Source of the DNA: Scolanthus callimorphus
Lineage: Eukaryota > Cnidaria > Anthozoa > Actiniaria > Edwardsiidae
Length of the DNA stretch: 64,000 bases
Assembly: GCA_033964015.1 (NCBI GenBank)
Contig: CM066917.1
Span: 26,505,951 to 26,569,950, forward strand
Direction of reading: 5' to 3'
In this document: positions 31,559 through 45,700 of the stretch, piece after piece
Layout: each line of letters starts with the position of its first letter
Numbering within the stretch: position 1 is the stretch's first letter
Translations under genes and position numbers: made by a program
Notes under the pieces: generated by a model
What the model saw: the letters and a program-made list of their open reading frames with translations, nothing else
The model's database searches: none
Told to the model about the DNA's origin: nothing

Positions 31559-33760
31559 ATGGAGCATAACAGGTTTCTTGGCCAAGTACTGATCTTTGTG
31601 GTTCTTATGCTCATGAGCTCCAAGCGATCCTGCTTGGGACAGTCAGATACTGTTATATCGCGTGACATTCCAGAAGGAAAGACAAACTACAGCGTATATA
31701 AGTTTAGCGCCCCGCCAAGTAACGAGGAATATAAATTCTACAGACTATCAGGTGTTTCTTCTCAATTTTCGACGAATTTCTTATTTCGAATCGATTCGAG
31801 TGGTGTTGTTAAAACTGCCAGCGCGATAGATTATGACAAGGACGGGCTTAACAAAAATCCCCTTACGGTCGTACGGAGGCCTTGGGGAGCTACTGAGGGT
31901 GGTTTAGCTTGGACACTACGCGTCACAGTCACTGATACCGAAAACCACCAGCCTACATTTGGTGCGAATACTTACTATGGGTATGTTGCCGAAGCGGCAT
32001 CTTCAGGAACGACTGTAGGCGGCCTGGAAAAATGCCACGCAGAAGACAAGGACAAGAACGGAGTTCTTGATTACGAGATTGTGAGTGGGAACGAGCTTGG
32101 ATATTTTACAGCGGTTAAAAAGCTTACTAGCGCGGGCTCTAAGATCCCATTTCTCGTCCTGACGACCACTAATACGCCGATAGTGCGGGATCCCAATAAA
32201 CCGTACGTCACTCTGACAATCGTAGCCAAAGGCGGAGACGGTTTAGACGGGACAACCCAGATCCAAGTCAACATTCTAGACATAAACAACCATGCTCCCG
32301 AATTCAACCCAAGTACAAACTATACAGTCACAGTGAATGAGAATATTCCGGTTATGAGTTCGGTTTTAACTGTGACTGCTACTGACAAAGATGAGGGGAT
32401 TAATGGAGGAATCTATTATTATCTGAGTACCAAAAATGACTTTTTCACTATAGATGCCATAACTGGTGTAATCAGAAGTGTACAGTCGCTAGATTATCAA
32501 AGTAGTCGTAGACATGAATTGACTGTTGTGGCTACTGATCGTGGGGAACCAGCGCTAAAAAGCTCTGTGAAGGTTACCATACTTATCGCCAATGATATTG
32601 CCAACCACCCCCCTCCCGATACTGCAAACGGAGCAGACCCTACACAAAACCATCCCCCTTCATTTCCAGCGGGGACGTCTTTCGTTTTTAGTGTCCGCGA
32701 AGATTTCCCAGTCGGGGGAGTCTTACTTGTCATTCATGCAAGGGATCTGGACCCTCCTGGACCTAATAGTCAGATTACGTACTCGCTAACAGGAGGCGGT
32801 AATATATTCGTCATGGGTCCAAACAGTGGTGTAATAACTTTGGAGAGCGAAATTACCTACTCGGGTGACCCTACACGGGATAAATACGATCTAACAGTAA
32901 CTGCGAGCGACAAAGGTGGTTTAGCTGCGAATATCAAGCTCCAAATGGAAATTCTAGCCGTTGATGAAAATACGCACGTACCTGTTTTTAACCCCAGCAG
33001 AAAGAGATATTGATAGCTGAAGGTTTGGCCATTGGAAACACCATCACGACAGTGAGTGCGTCGGATGCGGACACAAAATCAAATGGGGAGCTAGTATATT
33101 CCTTGATTCAAGGTTCAGGATTAGGGTATTTTGCGATCGATGCAACGAGCGGAGCTATAAGTGTCGCAGCTTCCATCGACAGGGAAAAAGTTACCAAACT
33201 TGAACTTATCGTGAAAGCTGAAGACAAGGGAACGTTTCCTAAATCAGCCAACTTGTTTCTAATTATCAACATCCAAGATAAAGATGACATGAATCCATAC
33301 TTCACAAAACCGGTCTATGACGCTAAAGTTCCCGCCAACAGCCTTGAGAATACTTTTGTGACCGTGGTAAGAGCGGTTGATGAAGATTTAAACCCCACTA
33401 TCTCATACAGTCTGGAAAATCTACTTAACTACTTTAAAGTCGAAGCTAATACTGGTGTTATTAGAGCTGCAAGAAAACTGGACGCATCGGTGATTGAGAC
33501 GTTTTACCAACTTAAAGTCAAAGCAAACTCTGGAAGCAAAAGTGCTTCTGGACAGGTCAATGTGACTGTTACTAGAGAAACTGGTTCGGTTCCTGTATTC
33601 AAGAATACTCCTTATTCCCTCGTGGTTCTAGAAAATCAAGGACCACTTTCGAATTTAATGTGCATTGCGGCATCTGACACTAATCGTCAGCCTGCTGAGT
33701 ATAACATCGTATCTGGGAATCAAGAGAAACCGAAACTCTTTAGCATCAACAAAAAAACAG
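31559..33760 (+). CDS. Cadherin exon 1: signal peptide and repeats 1-6 (one apparent base loss)
   Basis: A long first coding exon carrying the signal peptide and the first cadherin repeats with linkers VTDTENHQPTF, ILDINNHAPEF, AVDENTHVPVF and QDKDDMNPYF. The frame breaks at the AAA run 33001-33003: PVFNPSR is followed by a stop, while the next frame continues IAEGLAIGNTITTV. One more A joins them. The exon ends in phase 1 at a GTAAGA donor. Confidence 0.85.
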
Positions 33761-36700
33761 GTAAGAATTGGATGATTCTAGTATCAGTGAGATTTATCTT
33801 GTGTCGATATGGTCCAGCTTGCTCGCTTCACGGGCTTTTGGAAGCTTTCATCAAGCCTTGACTAAAGGTTTTATTTGTTTACATATGTGGCCACCCATGT
33901 TGTTGGGAGGCCATTGATGTGCTCACTTGTAGATTTCAACGCATTCCCGTATCGGTTTCATTGAAAAATCACGGAAGTGAAAACCGCGACAATTTCGCTG
34001 CGGTTATCGAAAAACCGAAAACATATTCATTGTCGTTCGACCATTTTCTCCCGGCGAAACCACAAACGTATTTAATTGCTTTTGTTACGTGCAATTAATA
34101 TTTATGGACCAATGCACTCGATGGAGTTCAAAAGAAGCCATTCAACTGTTGTTCTATTTATTGGTGGCGGCTTACCATAATTTAATATCACTTGATCACA
34201 AATAGACAGCAAGACTTACGGGGGCCTACTCTTGCAAATTTAAGCAACGCTTACTATATAATTCATAATTTCAATCATTTTGAAATGTTGAAATTTCTAC
34301 CGGCTTTTTTCGTTAAATCAAATTTTCCGACAATGCGCAAAATTGTTATGATGCTATTTACCCCGTATCTATCTAATGTTTTTTATTAAAATTTTCGACA
34401 TCTTGCTTACAAAGTTATATAAAACCACTTACAATATTTTGTGTCTTCCAAAAGTAACTGTTTTATTAATCAAAAATGCGTAACACGCTTAAACCGATGC
34501 CACATCAAATAGCATTTTCTCAACAGACTCTGACTGACCTTACTGCTAAGTTTTACACGTCCGGCATATTTATCGTCGTCGCAGTCTGGTTCATCAGGGA
34601 GTTACATACACTTTACGTAGTGTCTATCATAAGAAAAAAAAATAACATGTTAGTTAATTTAATTTTTCAAATGAAATCTTGAAAGTAATTTGCTATTTCT
34701 CATCAAAATCCGAGCCACCGCATTCCAGAGCTTTGAGCCTTGAATTTCTACGGAATTCACCGAACCGTGATTCGCGCCGAAAAAAACGTCTACGATTCTG
34801 ATTCATGTTTTTTGTCTGCATTCCTTTCTCCCCGGCTTTTATGTGTTCTTGAAAATAACCTTCATGACTGAGTCGAAATTGTAGAAAATCTTGAAATATG
34901 AAAGTAAAGCGACTTAAACTTTAAAAATGATGATTTTTTTCAAAATAGTTCATAGACATTGCCAGTTTTCAGATCTTTCAGAGAAGTTTTGGAAAAGCAT
35001 GCCCATGGTGAAAGGAATGCAGACAAAAACATAGCCCAAGCAGGCAGAATTGTAGACGCCATGAACCACGGTTCCGTAGAGTCCGTAATGCTGCTGACTT
35101 CATCATTCTGCTAACTCAGCACTGGCTCATTAATTGTGTTTCAACGCGTTCCATGAATCAAACATCTGAACAACCCAGTGATGTTTGGGGTTGTAAAGTG
35201 TTAGTTGTGTGATCGAAGGAGTCTGCTACTAGACATGAGTTGACTGTTGCTTGAGAGCCCAAACATGGCGTGGCTCAAATAATTTGTTACTCTAAAAGGT
35301 ACCCTAAACGATGGGGCTTTATGTTTGTTCCAAGAAGGCACGATAGAGACAGGTAACAGGTAAATGATACCGATCAAGAAAGTTCCATGTTTGACTGAAA
35401 TGCTGCCTTTAATATTGTCTAATTTATCGTCTTCTCATCGAGTAATCTCTCTTAACATCTCTGTCTTACACGGTTTTAGAAGCACCATCATAAGACAAAA
35501 CAATTTTGGACACATATTTCGGCCCTAAAAGATACCAGTCTCCTAAAATGTTATTGAAGATCAAGATCACCCCTAAAAGAGACCAAACCCTATGAATTTA
35601 ACCCCTAAGATACAACAATCATCCCCAACCAAAAAATATGGGAGTCCCCCCTTGGGTTCAGAGTTTTGGCAACTTTTGATGAAACGAGCAAGACAGTCAT
35701 CTAGGTTTGTTAAATAACCTTTCAACTGCTAGATGAGCACAAATTTGAAGTACTTTTGTGTGTTATCGAGCGGATGGAATTGGATTATGAAATGACATTT
35801 TTGATTTCTGTTCAGGCTGAACAGATTTCAAACTTGGTAATTTGATAGCGAAAGCTATAAACTTATGTAAAATCTGAGATGTTTATGTAGATCACTGGTC
35901 TTATTTTATAAAATTTTGTTGAAACAACCGTGACACAGCCCCTTTAATGGTAACAATTATCTGTTCTATTTTTTACAGGGGAGCTTTCATCACTAGTGTC
36001 TTTTGATTACGAGACAACTGATTTGTACACTGTTCAAGTTGTTGCCAATACCAGTAAAACTTCCATCTCAATCCAAACTGATATAGCTGTCACAATCAAG
36101 AACAAACAAGACCTTCCCAAGTTTAAAAAGTCCAAATATGTTATTGACATCCCAGAAACAACTACAAAAGGGACAACTGTAATGGCTGGGATAGAAATTG
36201 ATGATGAAGACTCAAGTCAGTTTACCTGCAGCATGGAGAAAATAACATCTTTGAAGACAATAGAATATTTAAGCGTAGTGTTTCAACAAGGAGAATGCAA
36301 GGTTGTTATTGAGAAGGATCTTGATATCTTAGATGCTTCTAAGTTCACTTTTGAGATTCGCGCAACTGATAAATTCTTTCCTACGCTTAGCACGTCTACT
36401 GAAGTTACGGTCAATATTGAGGACAAAAATACTAATGCACCAGTTTTTAGCAAGATATCTTATTGGACATCCATCAGAGTTGACAAAGCAATCCCTGATA
36501 AGACTGTCCTTCAGCTGTCTGTGACAGAGAAGGATGGGGTAACTTTGATTAAGAATGTGATCTTTGCCACTGATGGAAGGTAAGTTGACTTTTTTGACTG
36601 ACTGCTTATAGATGCTTATACAATCTATTGATACATCACAGTGCAACTACCCCCATCCCGCCCACACACATTTGTTTCTGCAAATCCCATGAAATTTGAC

Positions 36701-39700
36701 CTTTTCCACTACCCATCTGAAGCCCTAGAGTTAAGATCTTATCTGGGAGGATATCCTACATGGGATAGATGGGATGCCTATTATATAGTCCAGTTTCGAA
36801 TTCCCTACTCTACCACTGAATAGGCATCAGATCTTGAGCATGGTCAAGGAAAACCAGGTTTGATCCCAGGTTCAGGGATGGCAGAGCTGGGGGGCCCCCA
36901 TATTTCATCATGTTTTGATATATTTTCACTAAATTCAGCCACCCATCTTGTCATACAACGTCATACATACTAATGAGCCCCTCCCTTCCCCCCTCCCCAT
37001 TTTGAAAACTGTTCCACCGTCCCTGAGTTTAGATGAATCCCGAGTGGAATGGCACTTACCATTAGCAAATTTGCATTTTGGTTCGGGTTGGTTGAGTTGA
37101 ACCAGTTGGAATGCCCATGGTACAGAAAATTTTGTTTGGTTGTTCCAACCGGAATGGTGAGACAACCTCTGAAGCTTGTCCACAAGTTCCAACTGGTGCG
37201 ACCAAAACTTCCAACCGGAATAATGAATTTGCTGTGACCAATGGTAAGCACCATTGTATTATATTATATTCTAGTGTGAACCAGTTTGAAGTGGACAGCA
37301 CAACTGGGGTTGTATCTATAACCAATAGCCTGGCGGCACAACAGACGCCCTACCAATTTACAGCAACAGCGAAAAATGCAGCTAAAGGTTTGTTTACTTG
37401 CTTTATGCACCAGTCAAAGTAACCCCCCCCCCCCCCCACCCCGGGATATGTGGGGCTTTGGTGGGGATTTAGAGCCTTTTTAGTTACTATCTTTGCCCCG
37501 TGCAGGTGGGGCATTAGCTCATTTCGCCATCCCTCGCCAAGGATGTGGGGCTTTAGTTGGGGATTAGCTCAGAAAAACAAATCTAGCAGACTAAAAAATG
37601 CTACGGAAAATGCATACCTAGGTCTCTTCTCTCTGAAAACCTGAAATAATTTTTTTTATTTTATTTTTTATTTTATGTTCTAACCTGCCATCAAACTAAC
37701 CTTTTTGGTGGTCGAATTGCTTTCATTTTCCCCTAAACATTTTCCCCTTCGAAATTCTTCGTCTGCCGATATCCGCCATGTTCTCTCACGCACACACCAA
37801 AGGTACTGGAACCGAGTTTACCACAGGGTTCCCAATCTTCAGGGTGCGAAATATATGTTATCTGTTATATACCGGCTAGGAGATTAGCTAGGAGAAGGCA
37901 CATAGTATACGGACAGACCTAAAGCCGGCAAATAACTTTTGCCGGCTTTGCAAATAAAATTTGACTCTTAGGTCAGAGATATATATGTTATAGTTACCGG
38001 CTGGGAGGTCCGGATCGTGAAATACGTGACCGAGGTCTTGAAAATACTCAAGGCCGAGGTCATATTCCCTAGCGCACCAAGCTTTGTTGCTTTTTCCAGT
38101 GACAACGTATCCCGGAAACGGTATATACCAAATCAGTAGAATAAAATACGGTGGGTTAAAAAAGTATCGCCTCCCATACTTAACGAGCCGCCATTTTGTT
38201 TTCTCAAAACAGCAAAATAGTGTTGATAGAGCAGATTTCAGTTGACTGTCGTGAGTAATTCGCAATTACTTTGTAATTACTTCTATAGGTTCTTTTCAGA
38301 ATTGGTGTAATTACTTTGCGATTGGTTTTACTACAGTTATATGAAAACCGCTCTATCTACTATTTCAGGAACCAATTAGAGCACGCGAAATGACTATTCA
38401 CTGATTTGATATTTACTAATAATAGAAACTCATGAGCTTCTGCTAATAATTATTATTATTATCATACAGGTACTACTTCAAAGGTAGATGTTCTAGTTAG
38501 TGTGTATCCAAACAGCGGAACGTCTATAGAGTTCGACCAAGCGAAATACGAAGAATCCATACCCGAGAATGTTGCCCAAAACTTCGTAGTGTTCACTGTG
38601 AAAGTTAAGACACCTGTCTCCTCGGCTATACGTTACTCTATTGTTGGCGGCAACAAAGACAAGTTTAAGATTAATAACGAAGGGAAAGTGATGGTGGATA
38701 AGAATCTGGACAGAGAGACGATGTCTAAGTACACATTATATATCCGCGCAGAGTACACGACCACATCTGGTCTAATATTAGCAAATGATGTAGATGGGGT
38801 GATAACAATTACAGATGTTAATGATAATAAGCCAAAGTTCCTGGTATCTGCCGCCCAGAAAGAGGTAGTGGTGAAGAACTTTATCAATGCTGACACCTAT
38901 ATTGATACGGTAAGAGATAATTGACTACTTGACAAATAGATCTAATTTGTCCATACATTATCAGGGGCGGATCCAGGAATTTCAGAAGGAGGGGGGGGGG
39001 GGGGGGGGGCGGATAGTGAAAACATGGGACAAACATTTTCACATTTCCTCTAGCAAATACAGTAAAATCGAAAATCTCCCGAGAAAGGGGGGCCGCTCCC
39101 CCCTCCCTAATAGATCCGACCCTGATTAAAACTTTTTTACAATACAATATAACTTTATAATTATGCTCTACACTGAAATGGTTACAAGAAATTACAGCCA
39201 AAGACGCTCAAGCGTCCCCCTCTAGAGTGCAATAATGATTGATTCTTGGAATATTGGATCCATTATTCGATTCAATAATACTTTCGGCTTGGGAAAACGT
39301 CTTTCGTTTTGAACTGGGTTTTCGCGTTTTGATTGGACGATAGACAACGGGGGCGCTTCCATATATGGAAAAATCCACAGGGAGCCTTTTGTTTTCGAGT
39401 TTTGTTACCAATATGGTGGGCCTGGTAAACATTACGAGCCTGGTAAATCTCTCCCTCGTTCATTTAGAGACAAAATTGTTGATCAGTATTATCAGGGATA
39501 TCCAAAGAACCATAAGGCCAGTGACTAAAGAGTGTCGGAGCGTGGTGTCAGGAAGATAATCTAGCCGAAGTCCGAGTTCAAATTAAAAGAAGTTTTCCCA
39601 AGCCGTATGCATTATTGAATCCAATAATGGATCCAATATTCCAAGAATCAACCCATTATTGCGCTCTAGAGGGGGACGCTTGAGCGTCTTTTGGCTGTAA

Positions 39701-42700
39701 TATTATTGCTGAATAAATATTATGCGATTGTGCTGTCTTGATCTGTAAGATGTTCATTCATATTTATTAATCCTAAAGTCATCGGACTATACAGGATGTT
39801 AAAGAAAAATTTATACAATAGGGCGAAAATAAGCGGACAGAAAAGATGACAATAATGAAATAAATAAATAACTCAAAAGCTAATTTCTGAAATGCTGCCT
39901 GATTGGGAGCAAGGCATTGCTCTGGAAGGCCACAGGTGTAGTGGCAGCGACGGCAGTGGCTGGTAGGGCATTCCATAGGGGAATGTTCCTAGGAAAGAAG
40001 TTCTTGTTGAAATGTGTCTTTTTCTAACATTTCTTTATACGGAAATTTCTACTTACCATATTTGGAATTCCAGAAGTTTTCATCTTACCCTTATTGTCAA
40101 AAGATTCTTCCAAACTTGCCAGTCTCATACCCAGATGCTCTCCGGGGGTTTTAGGGTGCGCAATGGTCTGTGGGATAGTATTAACAGGGCGCGCAGAGCC
40201 AGATGGGATATGCGTAGTTTAGCGCATGTCCCACAACTCATTGCGCGCAGTGTCTGTTGAGGCCACATTTGTAATAACCTGCCACATTTGTAATAACTGC
40301 CACATTTGTAATAACATTGTGCCACATTTGTAATAACAGCCACATTTGTAATAACATTATGCCACATTTGTAATAACATTGTGCCACATTTGTAATAACT
40401 GCCACATTTGTAATACCACTGTGCCACATTTGTAATAGCGGAGCTCCCAGCGGAGTCCCATAGCTACATGCAGGCAGAAAGGAAACAACACAAAAGAGGC
40501 AACATCGCTAGGTGACCAAACTTGGGTAAAGTTATTTTGGAGGCAAGAGGGGTACACCACCAACGTCACGTGGCATGGCGTCATCGATGACGTCATCGAA
40601 ACTTGAAAAATCAATGTCTGGAGAAGGCAACATCGCTAGGCGACCAAACTTGGATTAGGTTATCATGGAGGCAAGGAGGGTGCACCACGGAGGTCACGTG
40701 GCATGACGTCATCGATGACGTCAACGATAATGCCAAGCTTTAAAATAGGTAAAGAAGATTGGGAGCTGAACTTACAGGTTAGTGCAGGTCGGTGTGAGTA
40801 TATTTCTGAATCGATACTAGTCTTGAGCTGAGAAACGTTTTTATTCAATTCCACAACAATTACAAAACAAACGTACACCATTGCTTCGCGAGGCCACTAA
40901 GTCAAAATGACACATTCTCACAAACCTGACGTATCTCTAGCCGACCGTTTGGTAATGGAACTCAATCGAACACGTTCGTTCGAGAACACTAACAGACAAC
41001 AGTGAATGAATTATCTGTGTAAAATATGGTAGAGTTTTTCGTTGTCACAAAGATAATATATAGATTTAGCCCTGCCTAAAAGCGGAGCTCGAATCAATAT
41101 ATTACTGTCATCGAGGTATCGACTTTTCCAGTTTTGATGACGTCATCGATGACGTAATGCCACGTGACCTTGGGGTGCACCCCTCAAGGTCAAGTGTGTG
41201 TATCGTATTATTATATGTATCTCCAGCGAATGCCAATTCTTTGACTTTTTCGGTAGTTTTTAGAGTGATACTTTATTTAAATACGTCAGACGGTATACAG
41301 GTAGTACTTTAGATATTTGACATCGAGGGAAAAATACTACACGCAAATAGTGAAAATCGACCTTTTGCTTCGAAAGTCCGTATCATATTTATCAGAGCCA
41401 AACACTGGATGGAACCACTTGAGCTTGTCATCTATGGCAGGGCTCAAGTTTCTTTTAAGGGGAATTGCGCCTTATAAGATAACTCTACAGTTATATAGTT
41501 AACCAAAACTTGATATGCCCAAGTTTGGTCACCTAGCGATGTTGAGCCATACTTTTTTAGTTTGATGATCATGCCGGACGAACGAACGAACGAATGCACA
41601 AACCGGAAGTCGATTCATATACACTTTGTTTTTTCCTTTCTGCCTGCATGTAGCTATGGGGCTCCGCAAGCGGGCGCCTTTGGCACCCGCGGGAGTTCTC
41701 CTATTACAAATGTGGCACAGTAGTATTACAAATATGGCAGTTATTACAAATGTGACACAATGTTATTACAAATGTGGCTGTTATTACAAATGTGGCACAA
41801 TGTTATTACAAATGTGGCAGTTATTACAAATGTGGCAGGTTATTACAAATGTGGCCTCAACAGTGTCTAGTACTCATTCCCAGTCCCTACGGCTCCAAAA
41901 CAATTTTATAGAGAAGGGACAAATATTGCTAAATCGAATTTTTTTGGTGACGTCATCTTTTTAGGACTCTATTTGCTAGCAAAATCACAGGGACCCAAGC
42001 TCATATTTTGTGACTCGAAAATTTGTAAGAAATTGTTAATAAAAATCCACCAAACTCACCTGGCAGTTAGAGGTATTTGTCTTTATTGCCCCTGTGGAGT
42101 TTGAAAAAATCGGTTAACTTCACCTTCCTATCCAATTTTGGTCGAGTCACAAAATATGTGCTTGGGTCCCCTGTGGCAAAATTAGCAACAATCATGAGGC
42201 AAGCAAGGAAGAAGACAACCAGGCATATAGAAAGACAGGCAGACCAACAAAGCAACAAAACATTGAGGAGGAAATGTTTCATTCAATGTGTACCTGGAAT
42301 CATAGCAAGACTATCTTTGATTTTCAGATTTCTGCAATCGATTTGGACAAGGGAGCCAATGGAACCGTGTCGTACACAATGACCACCAATCCCAGCAATG
42401 CGCCGTTCAAGATTGATTCATCATCAGGCATAGTACAGACCTCGCAAAAGTTACAGTAAGTTAAAGAGCCCGTGTCAGCCATTCCTTTGTTATTGTTTTC
42501 GTTCTATATTAAAAGACTAATTACGTGTAGAAATCTCTTTTAAAAACATCTAAAAACAAAGTTTCAGATTTGATTTACCGAATTCAATCCAGAACATTGC
42601 TCTATGTTCTCTAAATCAGCCGATGGAAATGGATTTCTCCGACTTGGTATGTTGCTATGCTGTCAAAATAGCGGGCTCAGTTCGATTCTATAAATAGTCA

Positions 42701-45700
42701 AGACAGAAAATAAAAACGCCATACAGCTACGTTTAGTGAAAAGCCATCAATATTATTGGGAGGGAATTTTATGAAATACTAAAGAATCAATGACGAATAG
42801 ATGCCACTAAAATTTCGGTCAGGAATAATTTACTGTGACTGCAAAAGACGCAGCAAAATTTGAGTATAAATGCCTTCCAAAGTCAGAAATCATATACCGA
42901 GCAAACCGACCATGGGCTCAGCGCTGCTTTGGGGCACTTGACTGAATAAATATGTCTTTTTTATTATCCATTTATTAACATATTTTCTCGCTTCTGATTG
43001 GTTGAATTCTTGATGTTTTTTAAAGGAAAGCGACTTTTCCCATCGATGACGTCAAAGATTGGATAAGTTGAAACATTATTGCACGAGTGACGTCACGCAC
43101 TTGTAGGCAGGCTGGCAAAACTGCCTGCTCTCTTAAAGAAGTAAAGCGGGAGCGGGGAGATTAATTTTGAATGAATAATACAACAATTAAAAGATTGAAT
43201 GAATAATAAAACAATTAATGAATTCAGCTTTCGTATGATGTGGAGAATTATTCAGATTGTGTACCATCTGTCCCGAAATATCGAAATCCCGAATTAAGTA
43301 ATGTTGAATTGAATTGATATCAGGGTAGCCTGCGTACATCGCGTGTACCGGATGTACGCAGGATAATATCAGGGCTCTATCCTCAAATCCGGCCTCGATG
43401 GATAACACCCCCTCGATCTGAATAATTCTCCACATCATACTCAACGGAATTCATTAATTGCTAAATGTTGGGAGAGCCAGTGCCCCCTCCCCCCTCCCCC
43501 ACGTCCCTCTTCCACCTCTCATGAATGTATCGAACGTTGTGTCTATTACAGGAGGACTTTAGGTGTAGATGACTCATTTCAATACCGTCTAACTATTCGT
43601 GCCTCTGATGCTGGCACGCCTACTATCCAGACCCAAGACTATACCCTCATCGTGCAAGTCGTGTACGCTGTACCTGCGCCGACCTTCGCACAGTCGAGCT
43701 ATCCCGTTTCTATCTCCGAGGCTGCCAATGTTGGTTCTCAGGTAAAAAAGGGGCGTGGCTTAGCTGGTGGGGGGGGGGGGGGGGGGTAATCTCGTACTGA
43801 TAGGGAGGGGAGGTTAGTGGTTTCTTACAGCAGGGTTCGTACGCGGCCTGGCAATCCTGTAATTAATATCCTGGATTTTCAGGTAAAAATGGGGCGTGGC
43901 TGGCAGGGGTTGGGGGGAGGGGGATAATCTCGTACTGATACGGAGGGGAAGCTAGTGGTTTCTTACAACAGGGTTCGTACGCGGCCTGGAAATCCTGTAA
44001 TTAATATCCTGGTTTTTTATTTCCTTCCTGGAAAGGAAAATTCTGGAATTAAAACTCCTGGAAAAATGTTTCAACGTAAATGTGCTTGAATGAGTCATTT
44101 GTTTCTGGCTACGGCTTCAGCGCCTTAACCTGTGCCATTCTGTTACACTTAGGGCCACTTTTTATTACACTTGGGACCTTTATTACAGTTAGGGCCAATT
44201 TTTATTACATTTGGGGCCTTTATTACACTTAGGGCCATTTTTTATTACACTTGGGGCCTTTATTACACTTAGGGCCAGTTATTACATTTAGGGCTTCTAC
44301 ACCATTTAAATATAAATGTCCAATGTATATATAAAACCCTGAGCTGTGTTAATCAAGTTTAAGTGTGAGACATCCTTTCAATCGACGGAAAGTCATGCAA
44401 AAAAGCGGCACCTGTTAAGCGGCCATCCTCTTTTTCATTCTATACCCTAAAAAGATACGGCGAGCACCCCCGCCCGGCTCAAAATGGGAGTCCCCCCGTC
44501 CCCGGGCTTTGATGGCCTCATGGACCCAAATGAAGGTTTTAAACACAAACGTTATTCATTAATGTAGGTAACAGTTATTACGCCGTCGCCTAGTGTCGCT
44601 GACGCCTTCTATAAATACACAATACTCTCGGGGAACGAAGACGGGTCTTTCTGCATCGATCCCAAGGGTAAAATCAGCGTGGCTCGTCCTCTGGACAGGG
44701 AGAAACAAGCCAAGTATGATTTACGACTTCGTGTCAATGACGATGGCGGAGAAGCCTCAACTACAGTTGTTGTTACTCTAAACGATGAAAACGATCATTC
44801 GCCGTTATTTACGAAGGAGGAATACATATTTGAGGTCAATGAAAATATCGGTGAGTATTTACTAGTGTCGACAACTGTCCAGAAGTAATTGTCCAGCTGG
44901 AATCGTCCATTATCAGACACTTTTACCCCAAGTGTAGTTTCCCGACCTTAGTTCAGCCTGGTAGGAAATCAATGAGAGAAATTCGCAATCCACCGTGCTG
45001 TGCCGTGCCGTATTGTATTGTACTTTATAATATTCATCCATTATTCATAGGATGCTCATCCAATCTCTGCACTGGATTCGGATCAGGTGACACTACTTGT
45101 AACCCCCGATACCACATGACTAGGTGTCTGATACAGAATACTAATTGATCTAATTAGTATTCTGTATCTGATACAGAATACTAATTAGACCAATTAGTAT
45201 TCTGTATAGGACACCTTCCAGTGCAGCCCTCAGTCTTTGAACAGTTGGATATTTGTTTTAAATAACACATATCCCCTACTGTCCAAAGGCTGAAGGGGAC
45301 CACTCTAGTGAAGTCCAAGTATGGTCTTCTCTCGTAGAGCAGTACCTAAAAAAAGCTTCACCTGAGAGACTATATGTTGTTTTAGTCCGGCTAGTTCCAT
45401 GTGGGACAGGAATCATGCCTTCTGCGCATGCTTGCTACAAAACGATTGGCATTTTTTGTAAACACCCGAAAATTCTTTCATTTTCAATGCACATTCAATT
45501 TGATATAAGTACAAAAGTTAGAATATCATAAGTATTTACAATATTCGTGTCTATGTTGTATCGGCAGATACAAACACTCGCGCTAATCGCTCGTGTTTGT
45601 ATCTGCCGATACAACATAGCCACTCATATTGTAAATAGTACGTATTGTATTGAATTGTACTATACTGTAGTAACCCTTAAATCGTGCCACCCCCCTTTAA

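Noticed and set aside
40560..41170. TGACGTCA palindromes as a cluster of CRE enhancer sites
   Set aside because: They lie in the centre of a foldback transposon in inverted arrangement; regulatory use is possible but not supported by the sequence alone.
45534..45636. Long hairpin as a microRNA precursor
   Set aside because: The near-perfect stem, lack of bulges and presence of many similar hairpin elements in the window point to a transposon.
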